Positions 1 to 12,059 of a DNA stretch of 64,000 nt are shown here, one piece after another. The DNA is taken from the NCBI GenBank assembly GCA_023846275.1, contig CM043877.1, forward strand, positions 9,841,107 to 9,905,106, read 5' to 3'. The position numbers were made by a program, and so were the translations under genes. Each line of letters starts with the position of its first letter. Within the stretch, counting starts at the first letter, position 1. Under the pieces are notes generated by a model. The model was not told the DNA's origin. It worked only from the letters and a program-made list of their open reading frames with translations, and searched no databases. This DNA comes from Vanilla planifolia (taxonomy: Eukaryota > Streptophyta > Magnoliopsida > Asparagales > Orchidaceae).

Positions 1-441
1 CGTTCCATGAATGAGGGCAAAAGTTCGACGATGGCGGCACCGTACCAGTCATCAAGTGCTGCCTATGGTTTCCCCTCCCTTCAAGACTCATTTTGTTGTC
101 TGAACGAGGGCAAAAGTGCGGCTATGGCGGCACCTTACCAGCCATCAAGTGCTGCTTATGGTTTCCCATCCCCTCAAGACTCGTTTCATTACATGGCGGC
201 GGCTTACCCGCCATCAAGTGCTGTTTATGGTTTCGCACCTCCTAAAGACTCATTTCGTTATACAGGCGACGGCAGAAGTGCGTCGTTTGCGGCAAGTTAC
301 CATCCATCAAGTGCTGTTCTTGGTTTCCTATGCCCACAAGATTCATGTTGTTATATGGACGAGGGCAAAAGTGCCGGTTTCCCTCCCGTTCAAGGTTCGT
401 GCTGTTACAGGGATGAAGAAAGAAGCCATCATGGTTATTGA
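1..441 (+). CDS. 3' end of a tandem-repeat protein gene (31-residue repeats), cut by window edge
   Basis: The reading frame is open from base 1 and ends at TGA 439-441; the first ATG is at 7, but the frame runs in from the left, so this is probably the C-terminal part of a larger protein or its last exon. It consists of about five related units. The core of each reads like APYQPSSAAYGFPSPQDSF, followed by an aromatic/Cys patch (FCCL, FHYM, FRYT, CCYM, CCYR) and an acidic-basic linker resembling NEGKSA. The motif 'atcaagtg' recurs at 51, 144, 213 and 306, giving spacings of 93, 69 and 93 bp, so the third unit has lost 8 codons; the fifth is truncated. Repeats are visible at both DNA and protein level with mostly in-frame length changes, which favours a real coding sequence. 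The tail is charged and His-rich. I do not recognise the family and assign no function. Confidence 0.55.
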   Translation, partial: RSMNEGKSSTMAAPYQSSSAAYGFPSLQDSFCCLNEGKSAAMAAPYQPSSAAYGFPSPQDSFHYMAAAYPPSSAVYGFAPPKDSFRYTGDGRSASFAASYHPSSAVLGFLCPQDSCCYMDEGKSAGFPPVQGSCCYRDEERSHHGY

Positions 442-2819
442 TGAGGCCGTTAGCTCTCTAAAGCTCTGTTTTAGTTAATTTTTAGCTGTCGAGTGTGAAT
501 TGAAGGAACATGAACATTGTGTTCTTGTAGAAAACATGTCTTTGAAGGAATATGTTCTCTCAAATTTCTCTTAAGTTAAACATGTCTCTAAGTTTGGTAT
601 CATGACATCATGATAAATTTTTTTGTATGTGTAATTGTAGACAATTATATATATCATTATATCTTAAAAAAATATGACTTTAATATAACAATAATAAATT
701 ATGATTATTATAATAGTGGTATGTTATATGAAGTCATTTTAATCACTAATGCAAATGATGGCAAAATGCTACATGTAATGTAATCTTATGAGTGATAATA
801 GATTAAGAAGTTTAGTATAATGTTGTTTTGTTCATAATATTAGTATTTGTATTTAATCAAATAATCTAATTAGATATGACTCCAAAATATAATATTTTAT
901 ACTCATCTAAATGGTATTCTTTTTGGGTAAATTTTATTTCAAGTTTCAAAAAAATATAATAAAAACTAAAATTTAATATCTTAATAACCCTCATTCTTTT
1001 CTTTCTCATGACTTGATCTTCATGTCAATAATCGTATCCCTCCCTCTTGATCAGTTTCGCTTATTTCTTTTGCTCTCACCTATTGTCATACCTACCAAGG
1101 TCATCGCCAAACTTCTATTATTAAGATTAACTATGACTTTTTTGTGGTATAATAATTTTGTAAGATTGTAATTATAAGATTAAATATGATTTTTATTTTT
1201 TTATCATTAAGCCAAACTAGTGAATTGGTTATAAGAATATAAAAATATTATTTTTGATATTATTTTGAAGAACATGAAACTTTGCAAATAATACTAAAAT
1301 ACAAAAGTAAACATAAAATTAATAAGAGTTTATTGAAAAGAGCTTTTTGGTTCATGGTTGTGATTTTTTAAGCTAAAATGAAATTATCATTAATTAAGAA
1401 ATTAATATTGAGAATATATATATATATATTAAGGATTTGTGTGCTTTAAGAGGAGCATTGTAATTGTGTGAGAGGATATTATCGAAGGGATTTGAAGTTT
1501 TAAGAGAGAGCCAAACACGAACAGGTCGATTATGATTAAGAAATTTTGTATATAAGTATTATAAGAAGGAAGGAGAGACAGAAAGAGAAACACAAGCAAA
1601 AATATTAGAAGGAAAGAAATGCGAGAAACAAGAAGAACACTAATAGATAAGTAAGATATCTAGATTAAGGTTGGAATTAGCTTGTGTCCAACCTCTTTCA
1701 TTACTATAACATTAGAAGCAACATATTGTGCTAAAGGATGAATGAATGTTTGTTTTCATACCAATGAGATTTAGGATGAGATTGATAGAGAGAATCATTA
1801 GAATCTGTTTTTGTCGTTACATTTCGTTGTTATTATAGATAAGAAGATGGCAATTTTTTTTGTTACATTTCGTTGTTTATCTTGGCTCTTGATCATGTTA
1901 ATCAGGAGTAGATTTTAGATCCAATGATTTGTGATGTCTTGTTCTCATTATTTCAAACATAAGCAACATCAAGAAAAACTTAATGTAAATTCATATATGG
2001 GAAAAATAAATTAAAACTTTAATGAGAATAACGTGATTATAAGATGGCATTCTTGAGTAAACAAGGCAAAACTTAGCTTATGTGCATGAAAACTCTCCAC
2101 CAAGAAGGGAGGAGGGGGAAAGAGAAAATGAAAATAAAAGTCTTAGAAAATGTAAATAGCGTCAAAAGAGAAAGAAATATATAAAAAAAAATTATCCACG
2201 TCTTATTTAGGAAGGGCCTACTAGCTTCAAAATACATCCTAAATCTTACCCTTTTGTCAAGTCAGTGGATAGCACTTATGTCATTTTTTCTTGCATTGAT
2301 ACAGCTAGAAACTACTATAATTGTCTAAACAATCTAGTGATGAAAATTAACTCTCAATTGAAACACAAAATTATTTATATCATTCTCGAATGAAGCAACT
2401 CTCAAAACAAGAAGCAAACCCAAAGGATAAAAGTTCACTTACTCTCAATTTATTATGATGAAAAAGCTTTCAAACAAAATTTAGTTATCGATGCTTTGAC
2501 TCCTACATCGTAGATAGATGCTCTTATGAGTAGTTTGTCATTATTGAATGCTGAGCTTAGCTCAAGAGTCATGTTGCACTCATGCTAATCCTTCAACTTT
2601 AGATGTTAAGAAAAAGATAGAGTTGATGTTCAATAAAAACACGACATTAGGTTTTGGAAGAAAGAGCCAATGGGCATGAAATAAAGCAAAATATTTAGAA
2701 CTAATCTTGAATACCTTGACAATCCAATCGTGACCTCTTGATTGTCAATAATGAAATAACTCGTTAATTTTCTTGAAAATTACGTCTATAGTTTTGCAAA
2801 ATGATCATGATGAAATGAT
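442..2819. other. AT-rich intergenic DNA, no gene seen
   Basis: The first 100-200 bases are presumably the 3' UTR of the repeat-protein gene. The rest is very AT-rich, with stop codons in all frames, a short TA run near 1411-1425 and a purine-rich GAGAGA-like stretch near 1560-1625. I see no recognisable coding sequence or element. Confidence 0.6.
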
Positions 2820-3093
2820 GAATTTTCTTGAGCTACTGTGCCACCGTCAGAGACCGAATCAGGGAACTCACGGCGGGTCGGAGGTGCTGGTGGGCACGTG
2901 ACGGGCAGCTGATAACGGCTAACGGTCGCATGTGCGACGGACACGTGAGGCTCTCGACCGTTGCGGAAATTTGCCTGGTCATGTGGGTCCGGGAACTTTG
3001 AATTTGAAACTGCAGGACCTGGTTGCAGCGGGGGCATAGGGACAGGTTTAAACAGCTAAGCTATTCCGCGGCGCACCACAACGGATTGTCCCC

Positions 3094-4853
3094 GTGCTTG
3101 GTTTTGCACCACCTGCAGCCCTAGCTGGACAAAAGATGACGGGAAGTAAGACTCGGAGGAGCAATAGGAAGGCGAGGACCTCTGGGAGCAACTCTCCAGT
3201 GAGAGAATGTCTCTCTTTCACGTCTGGGGGGGAAACGATGATCGCTGATGGAAATCTCCCTCCCCTCCAAAACTCTGATGCTGAGGCGAACATATTTAAG
3301 GGTCGGAGGGGCACGTTGGAATGTGGGGACACCCCGATGATCGAGGTGGAGCAGGTGGACACTCCAGCTATGCTTCCCGACTATCAGAAACAGGGGGATG
3401 TTGGGGGGACCCTATGGATGGCCGCACAGCGAGCGCTGGTTTGCTAAAGCTACAAGACACGACGCACAAGGCTGCGGAGCCTGTGGTGAGCAAGTTCATG
3501 GGATAAGCAACCAACCTGGAGCACGGGGCTGCTGGGAGTCGGACGGCTCTCGCAACTAAGTTCAACTTCAGAGAAGCCCTGATCACAAACAACAACAACA
3601 ACAACAACAGTCTTGTGACCTCCTATGTGCATCATGCCAACATCGACGTCAAGGAGCGAGTTGCGGGTATCCCTGATCACGTCGAGTGCGATGACGTACT
3701 CATGTCATTAGATGCATGCCAGAGGCATATCGAATTTCACAAATTCGATTTGGTTGGCCTAATTTACTGGAACACACTCACTTTCCCCGTCATTGCGCGG
3801 ATGTTGCTCAAGAGATGGGGTCACTACAAGAATTTTAAGGTTTTCGACCTGTCCTCCAGCTTTTTGTGCTTGCACTTCGAATCCATCAATGATAGGAACG
3901 AAATTTGGCTTGGCGGCCTGTGGCAAGTAGCAGGCCAAGCCATGGGGCTTGATATCTGGATGCACGAATTCGTACCAAACACTGCAACCGCGATATGCGC
4001 ACCGGTATAGGTGCGCTTTCCATGCCTCCTACTCATATATTGTGACGTAGAGAACATCTCACGAATTGCCAAGGCTATCGAGGAACCTTTCATCCTTGAC
4101 GGTTGGACTGCTGAGATGGCACGTTCTTCTTATGCTTGGGTGTGCGCCCAGACGGATCTTTCGAAGCCTCTGAAACTGGGCATATGGCTCAATGGAGAAT
4201 TTGGGAGAACTTATCAGGCATTTGAGTACGAGGGGCTGCCGTAGATCTGCTTCACATGTGGGCATGTTGGTCATCAGGCGAGCCAATGTAACATGCATAA
4301 GGAGCCGGCGCTCGCTTGCCCTGCTCCCCCTTCGTCTCTAGAAGTGGGTCGTGGAGGACTGAAGGTGGCGGCGGATACGCTCTCTGGTGATGGGAGATCC
4401 ACTGAGGCGAGAGGCGCTAGATGCCCGCGGAAGCGGGAGGAGAACATGCTTAATCCAGATGGAAAGGCATATGGGTTGGGGCCATGGATGCTTGTCCAAC
4501 CCCAACGTAGGAGACAGGGCGCAGTTGACCACAGAAGCTCTGTTGTTAAGGCGAGCCAGTCTCCTTGGAAGGATGACAGCCGCAGAATTCTCGGTCGGGG
4601 GGCTGCTAGCACGTCCCACTACATCAGGAGCCCATCCACGGACGGTGGGAGAAGCAGAGCAAGGCGGGCTTCACAACCTCGGGCCTACAAGGACTGGATG
4701 CAGACAAACTTGGTTGATCCTCCCATGAAGGTTGTGGGAACGAGTCACGCGGTCCACGTTGGAGGGCACAAGGGGAAACTGCCCTTGTTGCAGGAGGAAC
4801 GGGAGGTGGATATATCTACAAGCCCAGATGGACATGTCACTAAATCAAAATAG
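3094..4853 (+). pseudogene. LINE ORF1 (DUF4283-like domain plus CCHC zinc knuckle), broken
   Basis: ORF1 of plant L1 elements encodes an RNA-binding nucleic-acid chaperone. Here the N-terminal part starts at ATG 3094 and runs to a stop at 3447; the continuation is in another frame from about 3540. It includes a segment FNFREALITN, a run of seven Asn codons, and a DUF4283-like block (for example RMLLKRWGHYKNFKVFDLSS). In-frame stops at 4008-4010 and 4242-4244 interrupt it. Directly after the second stop lies ICFTCGHVGHQASQC, a C-x2-C-x4-H-x4-C knuckle with Cys codons at 4248, 4257 and 4287 and His at 4272. The frame then stays open to 4853 through a basic, low-complexity C-terminal region. At least two stops and one frameshift make it a pseudogene. 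Confidence 0.8.
3588..3608 (+). repeat. (AAC)7 microsatellite inside LINE ORF1
   Basis: Seven AAC units lie in phase with the ORF1 frame and would encode seven asparagines. Length change here would be in frame. Confidence 0.9.
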
Positions 4854-4960
4854 GAGATTTCTCCTGGGCTGCACTTCGTGGGGCGTAGTGGCCATCAAGG
4901 AGGAAGATGGCGGCGGCTTTATGTGGAAGTGCTACGCAGGTGCATGGGAGTACCGATAAC

Positions 4961-7900
4961 ATGGTCTACGTCAAGATGCCGCTCGTAGTCTGGAATATCA
5001 GAGGTGTTAGGAATAGGAAGTTGAGAAGATACTTGCAAAGATTGGTTTGCGAGGGGAATGCTGTAGTCGTGGCCTTGATGGAGACGAAAACGCAGAGCTT
5101 CTCACGATAGGATGCAGACTGGCTCCTCGAGAAGGACTGGGACTTCGTTGCTCACCCTTTTGCGGGCATGTCGACTGGCATTGTTCTCTTATGAAAAAAT
5201 TGGGTTGATATTATGATCAGAGCGGCCTCAATGCACGTTGTGGCGTGCACGGTTAGACCTCGTGCTGACTGTATGCTCAATTGCTTCATTGTTTATGGTC
5301 CTAAAGACCACCATAAGCACTGGGAGATTTGGGGCGCCATTTGGCACTCATCTTGTGGGGACGACCCTCTCATTGTTGCTGGGGACCTCAACCTTGTAAT
5401 GGCTCAAGAGGAGAAACGAGGCGGGCGAAGATTCATCTATGGCAGGGGTCAGCAAGAACTTGCTGACTTTATGCAGGAGCTCCAGCTTGTTGACTTGGGC
5501 TTCTCCGACAATTGTTTTACATGGTGCAACGGGAAGCAGGGCGGCGCGCGGATCCTGGAGCATTTAGACCGTGTCCTCATGAATTCTGTGGGGATGTTGG
5601 CCTTCCCTGAATGCTATGTGCACCATCTCTGTCGTCTCGGGTAAAACCATTGCCCGTTGCTGGTTGACCTGGGTGACAGGAACCCGTGGCCGAACACTGG
5701 CATGCCGCACTTTGAAAGCGTGTGGTTAGACTTTCCACAATCATTCCGGGTGGTGAACCATGCATGGCAAAAGACGAGCGAGGTGAAATCGCATGGAAGT
5801 ATTTATGACCAAGTTCAAGCGCTTGTTGACGGCGCTGCGGAGATGGAGCCGGAAGGAGGTGAGGAACCTTGTTAACAGGAACAGGGAGCTGGAACAAGGT
5901 GTTGACGAACTTCAGACAAGGGAGTCTTTGGAGGGACTTATAGAGGAGGATCATACGCGACTTGGACATATGGTCATGGCCTTCCATCGCGGCTGTGCAC
6001 ATGAGGAGCAATGGTGGTGGCAGCACGTTGAAGTGCACTAGGTGCAACTTGGAGATAGCAACACGAGGTTCTTCCATAATGCAGCTACGGTTCGTGCTCG
6101 GACGAATCGGATTACCCAAGGGACGAAGATGACAAGGTGGTGGACTCTCCCGACAGCATTAGACAAGTTCTCTTGGCTTACTTTGAACGGAAATGGCGGT
6201 GTGGGGACCAGGTGGCCTTGCAATAGATTTCCTCGCTATCTGGCATCGTCGGCGATGATGTGGCATCCAATCTTGGCTGCAGGATGACTGAAAGCGAAAT
6301 TATCGCGACCATGTGGGGAATCATGAGGAACAGAGCCCCGAGCATCGACGGGATCACGGTGGAGTTCCTGCACGGCTATTGGGCCATCACGCATAGTGAC
6401 GTCATTAGCACAGTGCAGGCCTTCTTTGAGGAACGGAGGCTGTCGGAGGATTGGAAGGACACGCTCATTGTCCTTATCCCGAAGAAACAAGGGGCGTGTA
6501 GGCCGGAGTACTACCAGCCAATCAACCTCTGCAATACCATCTACAAGGTGGTGGCACACATTCTGGTCGAGAGGCTGAAGCCAAGCCTCATCTCGCGTGA
6601 GCAAGCTGCATTCATCCCCAGGCGAAGCATTTCTGATAACATCTATATCGCACAGGAGATGGCCTCGAAGATGCACACCTGCACTGCTGTGTCGGGCCTC
6701 ATGGCTGTGAAGATAGATATGGAGCAGGCCTACGACAGCGTGTGCTGGGACTTCCTGCTCGAGATGATGAAGGTCATGGGATTTTCTCTCGTCTTGCACG
6801 AATGGATTGCTACGTGCATTACCCGTCCGAGATTTGGTGTCCTCAATGGCTCTCGCCTCCCGTGGTTGGTGGCACAGCGGGGACTCCGGCAGAGTTGTCC
6901 GCTCCCGTCCTACCTCTATGTTTTGGCCACTGAATACCTTTCGAGATTGGTGAGGGACTATGAGTCAAGGCAGCTGCTTGGGTTAAGGCCTGGGCAACAC
7001 GCGTCGCAGATTTTGCACCTTTTGTTAGCGGATGATGTGCTGCTGTTTGCTCCCGCCACCCGCGAGGCCGCGCGTGCTGTACGCAGTATCATGTGGGCTT
7101 TTGGGGAGGCTGCTGGGTTGCGCATCAACCTTATGAAATCCAGGGTTTACTTCAGCACTAAGTTCAGCAAGAAGAAAGCCAAGATGTCTCTGAGGAAACT
7201 CCGCATGGAACAAGGCCAGATGCTTACGTACCTTGGTGTCCCCATCGCTGCGAGGCGCCTGAACAAGGTTGACCTCAACTTCCTTGTCCAAAGAATTGAT
7301 GCCGCGGTGGTTAATTGGCGTATCCGTCCACTGTCACTGGCAGACAGAGCCACCTTGGCCTCCTCCGTTCTCAATGCTATTCCCTACCATGTCCTAAGGC
7401 ATTGTGTGGTGCCTGCGGGGGTTCTTGTTGACATGGAGAGGCGAGTTAGAAGGTTCCTTTGGTGCGGGGCGAGTTGCGTGAACACGATGCATTACGTGCC
7501 ATGGGACTGCATCACCTTGCCAAAGGCCGTTGGTGGGCTTGGTCTTCGGGACTTCCGCTTCTGGCAATGTGTGCTCCAAATGAGCAACTGCAAGTGCATC
7601 CTCAGCTGTGAAGCGAGCCTCTAGGTTGACATTATGAGGAGGAAATATATGCTGAGTAATCTGCTGATGAAAGCTCCCCGGAATGCCTCTTCTGTGTGCA
7701 AAATGGTGCAGACGGCAATGCCTGTGGCAATTTCGATCTTCGTCTGGCGCATCGACAATGGGTGGACGGTGCGTTTCACGGAGGACAACTGGCTGGGCGT
7801 CCTTCCACTCAGTTGCTGGCCGACTTTCGTCAATATGCATACCCACTGGCCGGCAAGTGTAGTTGACTGTATCACTGCTGCTGGGGATTGGGACGTGGAT

Positions 7901-9006
7901 GTCATCCGTAATTGGGCGGGCGAGGAGCTCATTGACAGAATTATGCACCTTCCGAGAGCTCGGACGTCTACCCAGGACGTGCTGCTCCATATCCACACCG
8001 AGACGGTGAGGGTTGATAGTGGCCGGATTTACACGCTTATAGTTTGCAGTGTTGAGGCTTCCGTCAGGTGTGGTGGTCGGCGTCCCGCGGAAGTGATGAG
8101 GAGCATCTGGAAGATCAAAGCGATGCAGAGGGTGCACATGTTCTTATGGCTGGTCGCCGGCGAGTTCCTTCCTACGGCGGCGTGGCTGGCCCGTAGGGGC
8201 TTAATCCAGAATAACAACAGCCAGCTGGGCTGCGCGGCGGAGGAGTCCCTGCAACACGTGTTCTTGGACTGCCCGCATGCCCAGGATCTCTGGGTTGACC
8301 GCCAGGTCTGTGGGGCTTTGACTACGTTGGGTCGGTCCACGGGTGCGGGTGCTGGGTTACTGTTCACCGATCGGCTACACCGGTTTGTGAGCTCGCCGGC
8401 TGCACGCCGTGGTGACTATGCGAGGCATGTTGCCACGTTAGCCACCACCATGTATTATATTTGGGCAATGAGGAACGCGATTAGGCACAATAACCCGATG
8501 CCTCTGCCGTGCTCGTTGCTTCGGCTATCAAGATCGAGGTGAGCACTGCATTCAGTCGGCATCTCTTCTACTCATCCCTGTCCAGCGGGAATCCTGGCAA
8601 CTCTTCGGGCTTGCTTGTAACGCATGGTTGGCTTCCCCCCCAACAGGATGGATAAAAGGTAATTGTGATGCTGCGGTTGGTGATTCCATTGCCGGTCTTG
8701 ATATGGTTGCCAGAGATTGCATGGGAAGGCCGCTCTTGGTGGCCGACAAGAGGATGTTCTCCCAGGCCGCTGACATGATGGAGGTTCAGGCTATGCTCAT
8801 GGCCCTTAACTTGCTTAGGGGTTCCCTTCCCCTTCACCGGGCTGTGGGAATTCAGACTGACTCGATGACGACATTCAAGGTGGTTCGTAAGATGATATCC
8901 CACCCTCCTGAGGATGGTTTTTTTTGCTGAGATCTTTAAGTATGCCAAGGGTCTGGAGGTAGTCTGGTTCTCCCATATTCACAGAGAGGGGAACGCGCCT
9001 GTCTGA
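4961..9006 (+). pseudogene. LINE ORF2 (endonuclease, reverse transcriptase, RNase H), broken
   Basis: The first ATG in frame is at 4961. The APE-like endonuclease shows VVWNIRGVRN, LMETKT, FIVYGP, VAGDLNLV, FTWCN and LEHLDRVL, interrupted by stops near 5108, 5192 and 5642. The reverse transcriptase (about 6260-7624) shows VLIPKKQGACRPEYY, AAFIPRRSISDNI, motif A VKIDMEQAYDSV with its Asp, motif B GLRQSCPLPSYLYV and motif C LLADDVLLFA with the ADD catalytic pair kept. Motif B normally reads GLRQGDPLSPYLF, so it is altered. A stop at 7622 separates the zf-RVT-like part (about 7634-8540, for example MFLWLVAGEFLPTAAW). The RNase H domain (about 8628-9006) shows NCDAAVGDS, then E and TDS acidic residues, and ends with FSHIHREGNAP after a frame change in a T-run near 8920. 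Frame changes also occur near 5800-5870, 6230-6260 and 8540-8600. Confidence 0.85.
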
Positions 9007-9110
9007 CTTCATGTTTGATCCCCTTTGAGGATCCTAATTGTGGTTTCTTGTATGACTTTTGCCACTTTTGATATAATTTATATCATAATTTCAAAAAAAT
9101 AAAAATTCCA

Positions 9111-9237
9111 TGTGCAGTGTTATTGGTGCTATTACTTCATTTTGAAAGTCATGATTGACTTGATAAAAAATGTATGATAATTTGTAATTATTTTTCTCCT
9201 TTTTTTATAAATAATTTATAAAGTTAAATAAGTATTA

Positions 9238-9269
<32 letters not shown>

Positions 9270-9639
9270 GTTATTTAAGAAATTTGTAAGGGTTATTAGG
9301 CATATTAATGTTTTTGTTATTTTGAATAAAATACGATTTTGTTCTTATGTTTTTTACATTATTAAAAAAATAAAAATAATCCAACCATTATTTACATAAG
9401 CATTTTGATTATTCCTACATTTTTTAAATTATTTTTTCCAATAAAATAATTTAATTGTATCTTTAAATTTTTTTTTCAAACTTCTTTCCACTTTTTTTTT
9501 TGCTTTCGAAATATTTGCCAATCAAGTCAAAATCATTTTTTTTAAAAACGTCTGTAGTGAAATTAAAAAATATTAAAATTATAATAATTAATTTTTATCA
9601 CAATATTATTTTTAAAACTTATTTTTAAAAAATTTAAAT
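9111..9639. other. AT-rich DNA with a long (TAT)n microsatellite
   Basis: This is low-complexity AT-rich sequence. A trinucleotide ATT/TAT run spans roughly 9232-9274, with two G interruptions near its ends. No coding signal is seen. Confidence 0.75.
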
Positions 9640-10300
9640 CTTCTTTTTAACCACGCGCTCAGCCCATTTGCAGCGAAGTTGTGATGAATAAATACCTTAG
9701 TTTTGGCTCATTGTCGATCTCGTCCTCCTTGTCCACTTCAACAGGCATCGATGCGACAAAAGACGGCATGCGATGAAACGACATATAACAAAACCGTTCT
9801 TCGGAGATACCAACGCAGAGCATGAGGTTGAACGAGTTCGATGGCAACGAGCACGAGCCCGTCGGCTGCAGCTTCAGCACGGCTCCGCAGCATGGACGAA
9901 AGTACTGGCATTTAATGGTAATCAGTTCGTATTTGAGGTCGAAGTTGGAAAACTAATTTCTAAATTTTACTTCTTCTACAGGACCATTTATACTTACCTC
10001 TGTTTCTCTCTCTCTCCCTCTCTCTCTCACTCCCGCCGACTTTCTCGTTTCTGTCGAACTGGAGTCCCGGTGAATGAAAGCTCGAGTTTAGATCGTCTTC
10101 AATTTCTCTGTATGACATCTTAATTTGTTCAACATATTATTGTAAACACATTGTGCATATTATACATTTTTTGTATTTTGATGATCCTAGTTTCATATAT
10201 TAGATTTTTTTTTGTGCGATCGGCTTTTAGCAGTTTTGGGAAAGAACAGCAAGCAGAGGGAGATATCCAGGTCTGTTCCTTGTTCCTTTGCGACTCTATG
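9640..10300. other. GC-richer island resembling a gene start or bidirectional promoter
   Basis: This island is clearly less AT-rich than both flanks. On the plus strand it has a CT-rich stretch (10003-10030) typical of plant 5' leaders and later 'gatatccag|gtctgttcc' near 10262-10280, which looks like a leader exon ending at a splice donor. On the minus strand a short frame (9880-9659) reads ...MPSFVASMPVEVDKEDEI... and then meets a donor-like AAG|GTATTT near 9700. Neither direction leads to a recognisable protein nearby. It could be the promoter and first exon of the coiled-coil gene ending at 19,554, or a remnant of a gene interrupted by the LINE. Confidence 0.3.
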
Positions 10301-11470
10301 GATTTGGTTTTTTAATCATTCTTTGTGTTAAAGAGGCATTGGTGCTCAATATTATCTTTCTTTTTGGGTGTCGAGAAATTCTTTTGAATGAGTGGCTTTC
10401 CTGGCGGCTTTTATTTATTTAAGGTAGGCTAGTCTTGCTCTTCTTCGATGTTATGAGTAGGTGGATAAAACTTGGATCCAGAAATCTATCACAATTATCA
10501 CACGTTTTCACCTCTGAAAATGATCAGCCAGAACAAAAACCTTGAACACAAATTAAGGATGTTATCAGCCATTACAAGGTCTTCGATAATCATGCAAAAA
10601 GAATTAGTGAATTAAAACTCTTTGTTCTCTCATCCGACAGAGTTACAGTGACAATTACAAGTAAGCTCAAACACTTATGGAAGAGTTGTTGAATTTAGCA
10701 ACTTTTATTTATCTAGTGAAAACCTTCAAAACTTAAGCATAACAATAGCATATGTAGATTTTCTTCTACAAGTTGGAGGGTCTTTTATTTCTTTATCAAA
10801 TCCTAAGAAAATGGGGGCAATCTATCCCAATCAGCCAAATACAAAAAAGTAGAGTTGGAATACAGGAATCCTGTCATAGGTGCCTGGATGATTGATTGAA
10901 TTGAGTTCTCCTAAATAACAAATCACTTGAATGACAATTTGGTCAAGAGTGCATTAAATTGGTTGGTTATTTTTGGTATTGAATTGAATTCAAATTGACT
11001 TAACAATAGACAAAACCATTACTAAGAGAACAAATCTGCCTGTGCTTAAATTCAAATGATACATCATGCATAATGACCACCATAGTAACTGAGATGGTTG
11101 CAAACTAATCAAAAGACCTAATGTACTTGTCAACAAAATAAACTAATGGATCATAAAAAGAGCAACAACAACATAAATGGAGTTAAAACAAGGTGGATCA
11201 ATCTAACAAACAAAAGTCATCATATAATGGCTGATGGTTTGAACTAGGAAACTCTAATAGAATCTCTAAAAATTGAACTAATGTTCTCACAAGGTAAGAA
11301 GTGCCCTTTGCATAGGAATGTATGAGTGAACTTTGTCATACTCAAAACATTGGGATTGAAGAGCCAAAACCATCTCTCACATGCCTACCTTAAAAATAGG
11401 TTTTAGTCTTCAACTTTTGAAGGTCTATCTCAGTAACAACTAAAGATGTATTTATCGACCATGTTGATAA
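10301..11470. other. AT-rich intergenic DNA, no feature seen
   Basis: Frames are short and no motif was recognised. If the 9.64-10.30 kb island is a 5' leader exon, this would be the start of a long intron. Confidence 0.45.
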
Positions 11471-11492
11471 ACTATTTCACTTATCGTCATAT

Positions 11493-11825
11493 TGTTGACA
11501 CATGTTAATATAAGATTATGTCAAATTTTAACACTAACTTTTGAGCTTTCTTCAACCAACTTATAGATGTTCTCTAAATTTTCTATAAGAATTCTTTGAT
11601 TCGCTTTTGGGTGTTCTTTGATTTGCTTATGGGTATTCTCTCACCCTTCTAAGTACATTTTTTGACTTTCTGTTGGGCGTTCTTTGACCAATTTTTGGGC
11701 ATCCTTTGATATGTTATCGAGCCAATTCCCAAGTTGCTTTTGTGCATTGGCCAAATGGTGCAATAATTCCCAACAACACTTTCCAAGAGGCTCCTAAGGT
11801 CGATCAAACCCTCAAGAAATTGCTA
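11493..11825 (+). repeat. Left copy of the 11.5/14.4-kb direct repeat (candidate LTR)
   Basis: It begins at 'tgttgacacatgt' and ends near 'cgatcaaaccctcaagaaat'. It matches 14367-14670 with many substitutions and small gaps; similarity seems to extend about 60 bp further upstream ('gatgtatttatcgacc' against 'gatgcatttattgatc'). Confidence 0.5.
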
Positions 11826-12059
11826 GAAGACTCTAGAATTTTCAATTATTGTGATGAATAGGAATAATGCTTCGTGGTCCTCTATTACTCAATGCTTTGA
11901 TTTAACCCCCGTTCACTTCCTTGATCATTTTGGTTGCAAGCATCCTAAAGCCGGTTACTGCCATATCTACCTATTAGTTTTCCTCCAAAATTTGAATGCC
12001 AACATGGTAGTGTTCCAATAGATGATGGTATAATTCATGGTTGTCATTCTTGCTCTCTC

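Larger units (their letters stand above)
2820..9110 (+). mobile_element. L1-type LINE (non-LTR retrotransposon), near full length, inactive
   Basis: Base composition switches abruptly from AT-rich to GC-rich at about 2820 and back after about 9040. Inside, in the order expected for a plant L1 element, are a GC-rich leader, an ORF1-like region with a DUF4283-like domain and a CCHC zinc knuckle, and an ORF2-like region with endonuclease, reverse transcriptase, a zf-RVT-like segment and an RNase H domain. An A-rich tail (around 9092-9107) closes the 3' end. Both ORFs carry stop codons and frameshifts, so it cannot move by itself. I could not find a convincing target-site duplication around the ends, so the 5' boundary is set by composition only. 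The nearly complete order of domains with modest damage suggests a younger insertion than the gypsy relics elsewhere in the window. Confidence 0.85.

Noticed and set aside
2790..2830. Possible target-site duplication of the LINE (CATGATGAAATGATG near 2808 against CATGATTGACTTGAT near 9150)
   Set aside because: The match is poor and not adjacent to the A-rich tail; in such AT-rich DNA it is likely chance.
4274..4619. Minus-strand open frames over the LINE
   Set aside because: They are by-products of GC-rich coding sequence on the other strand; their text has no motif, while the plus strand has clear LINE domains.
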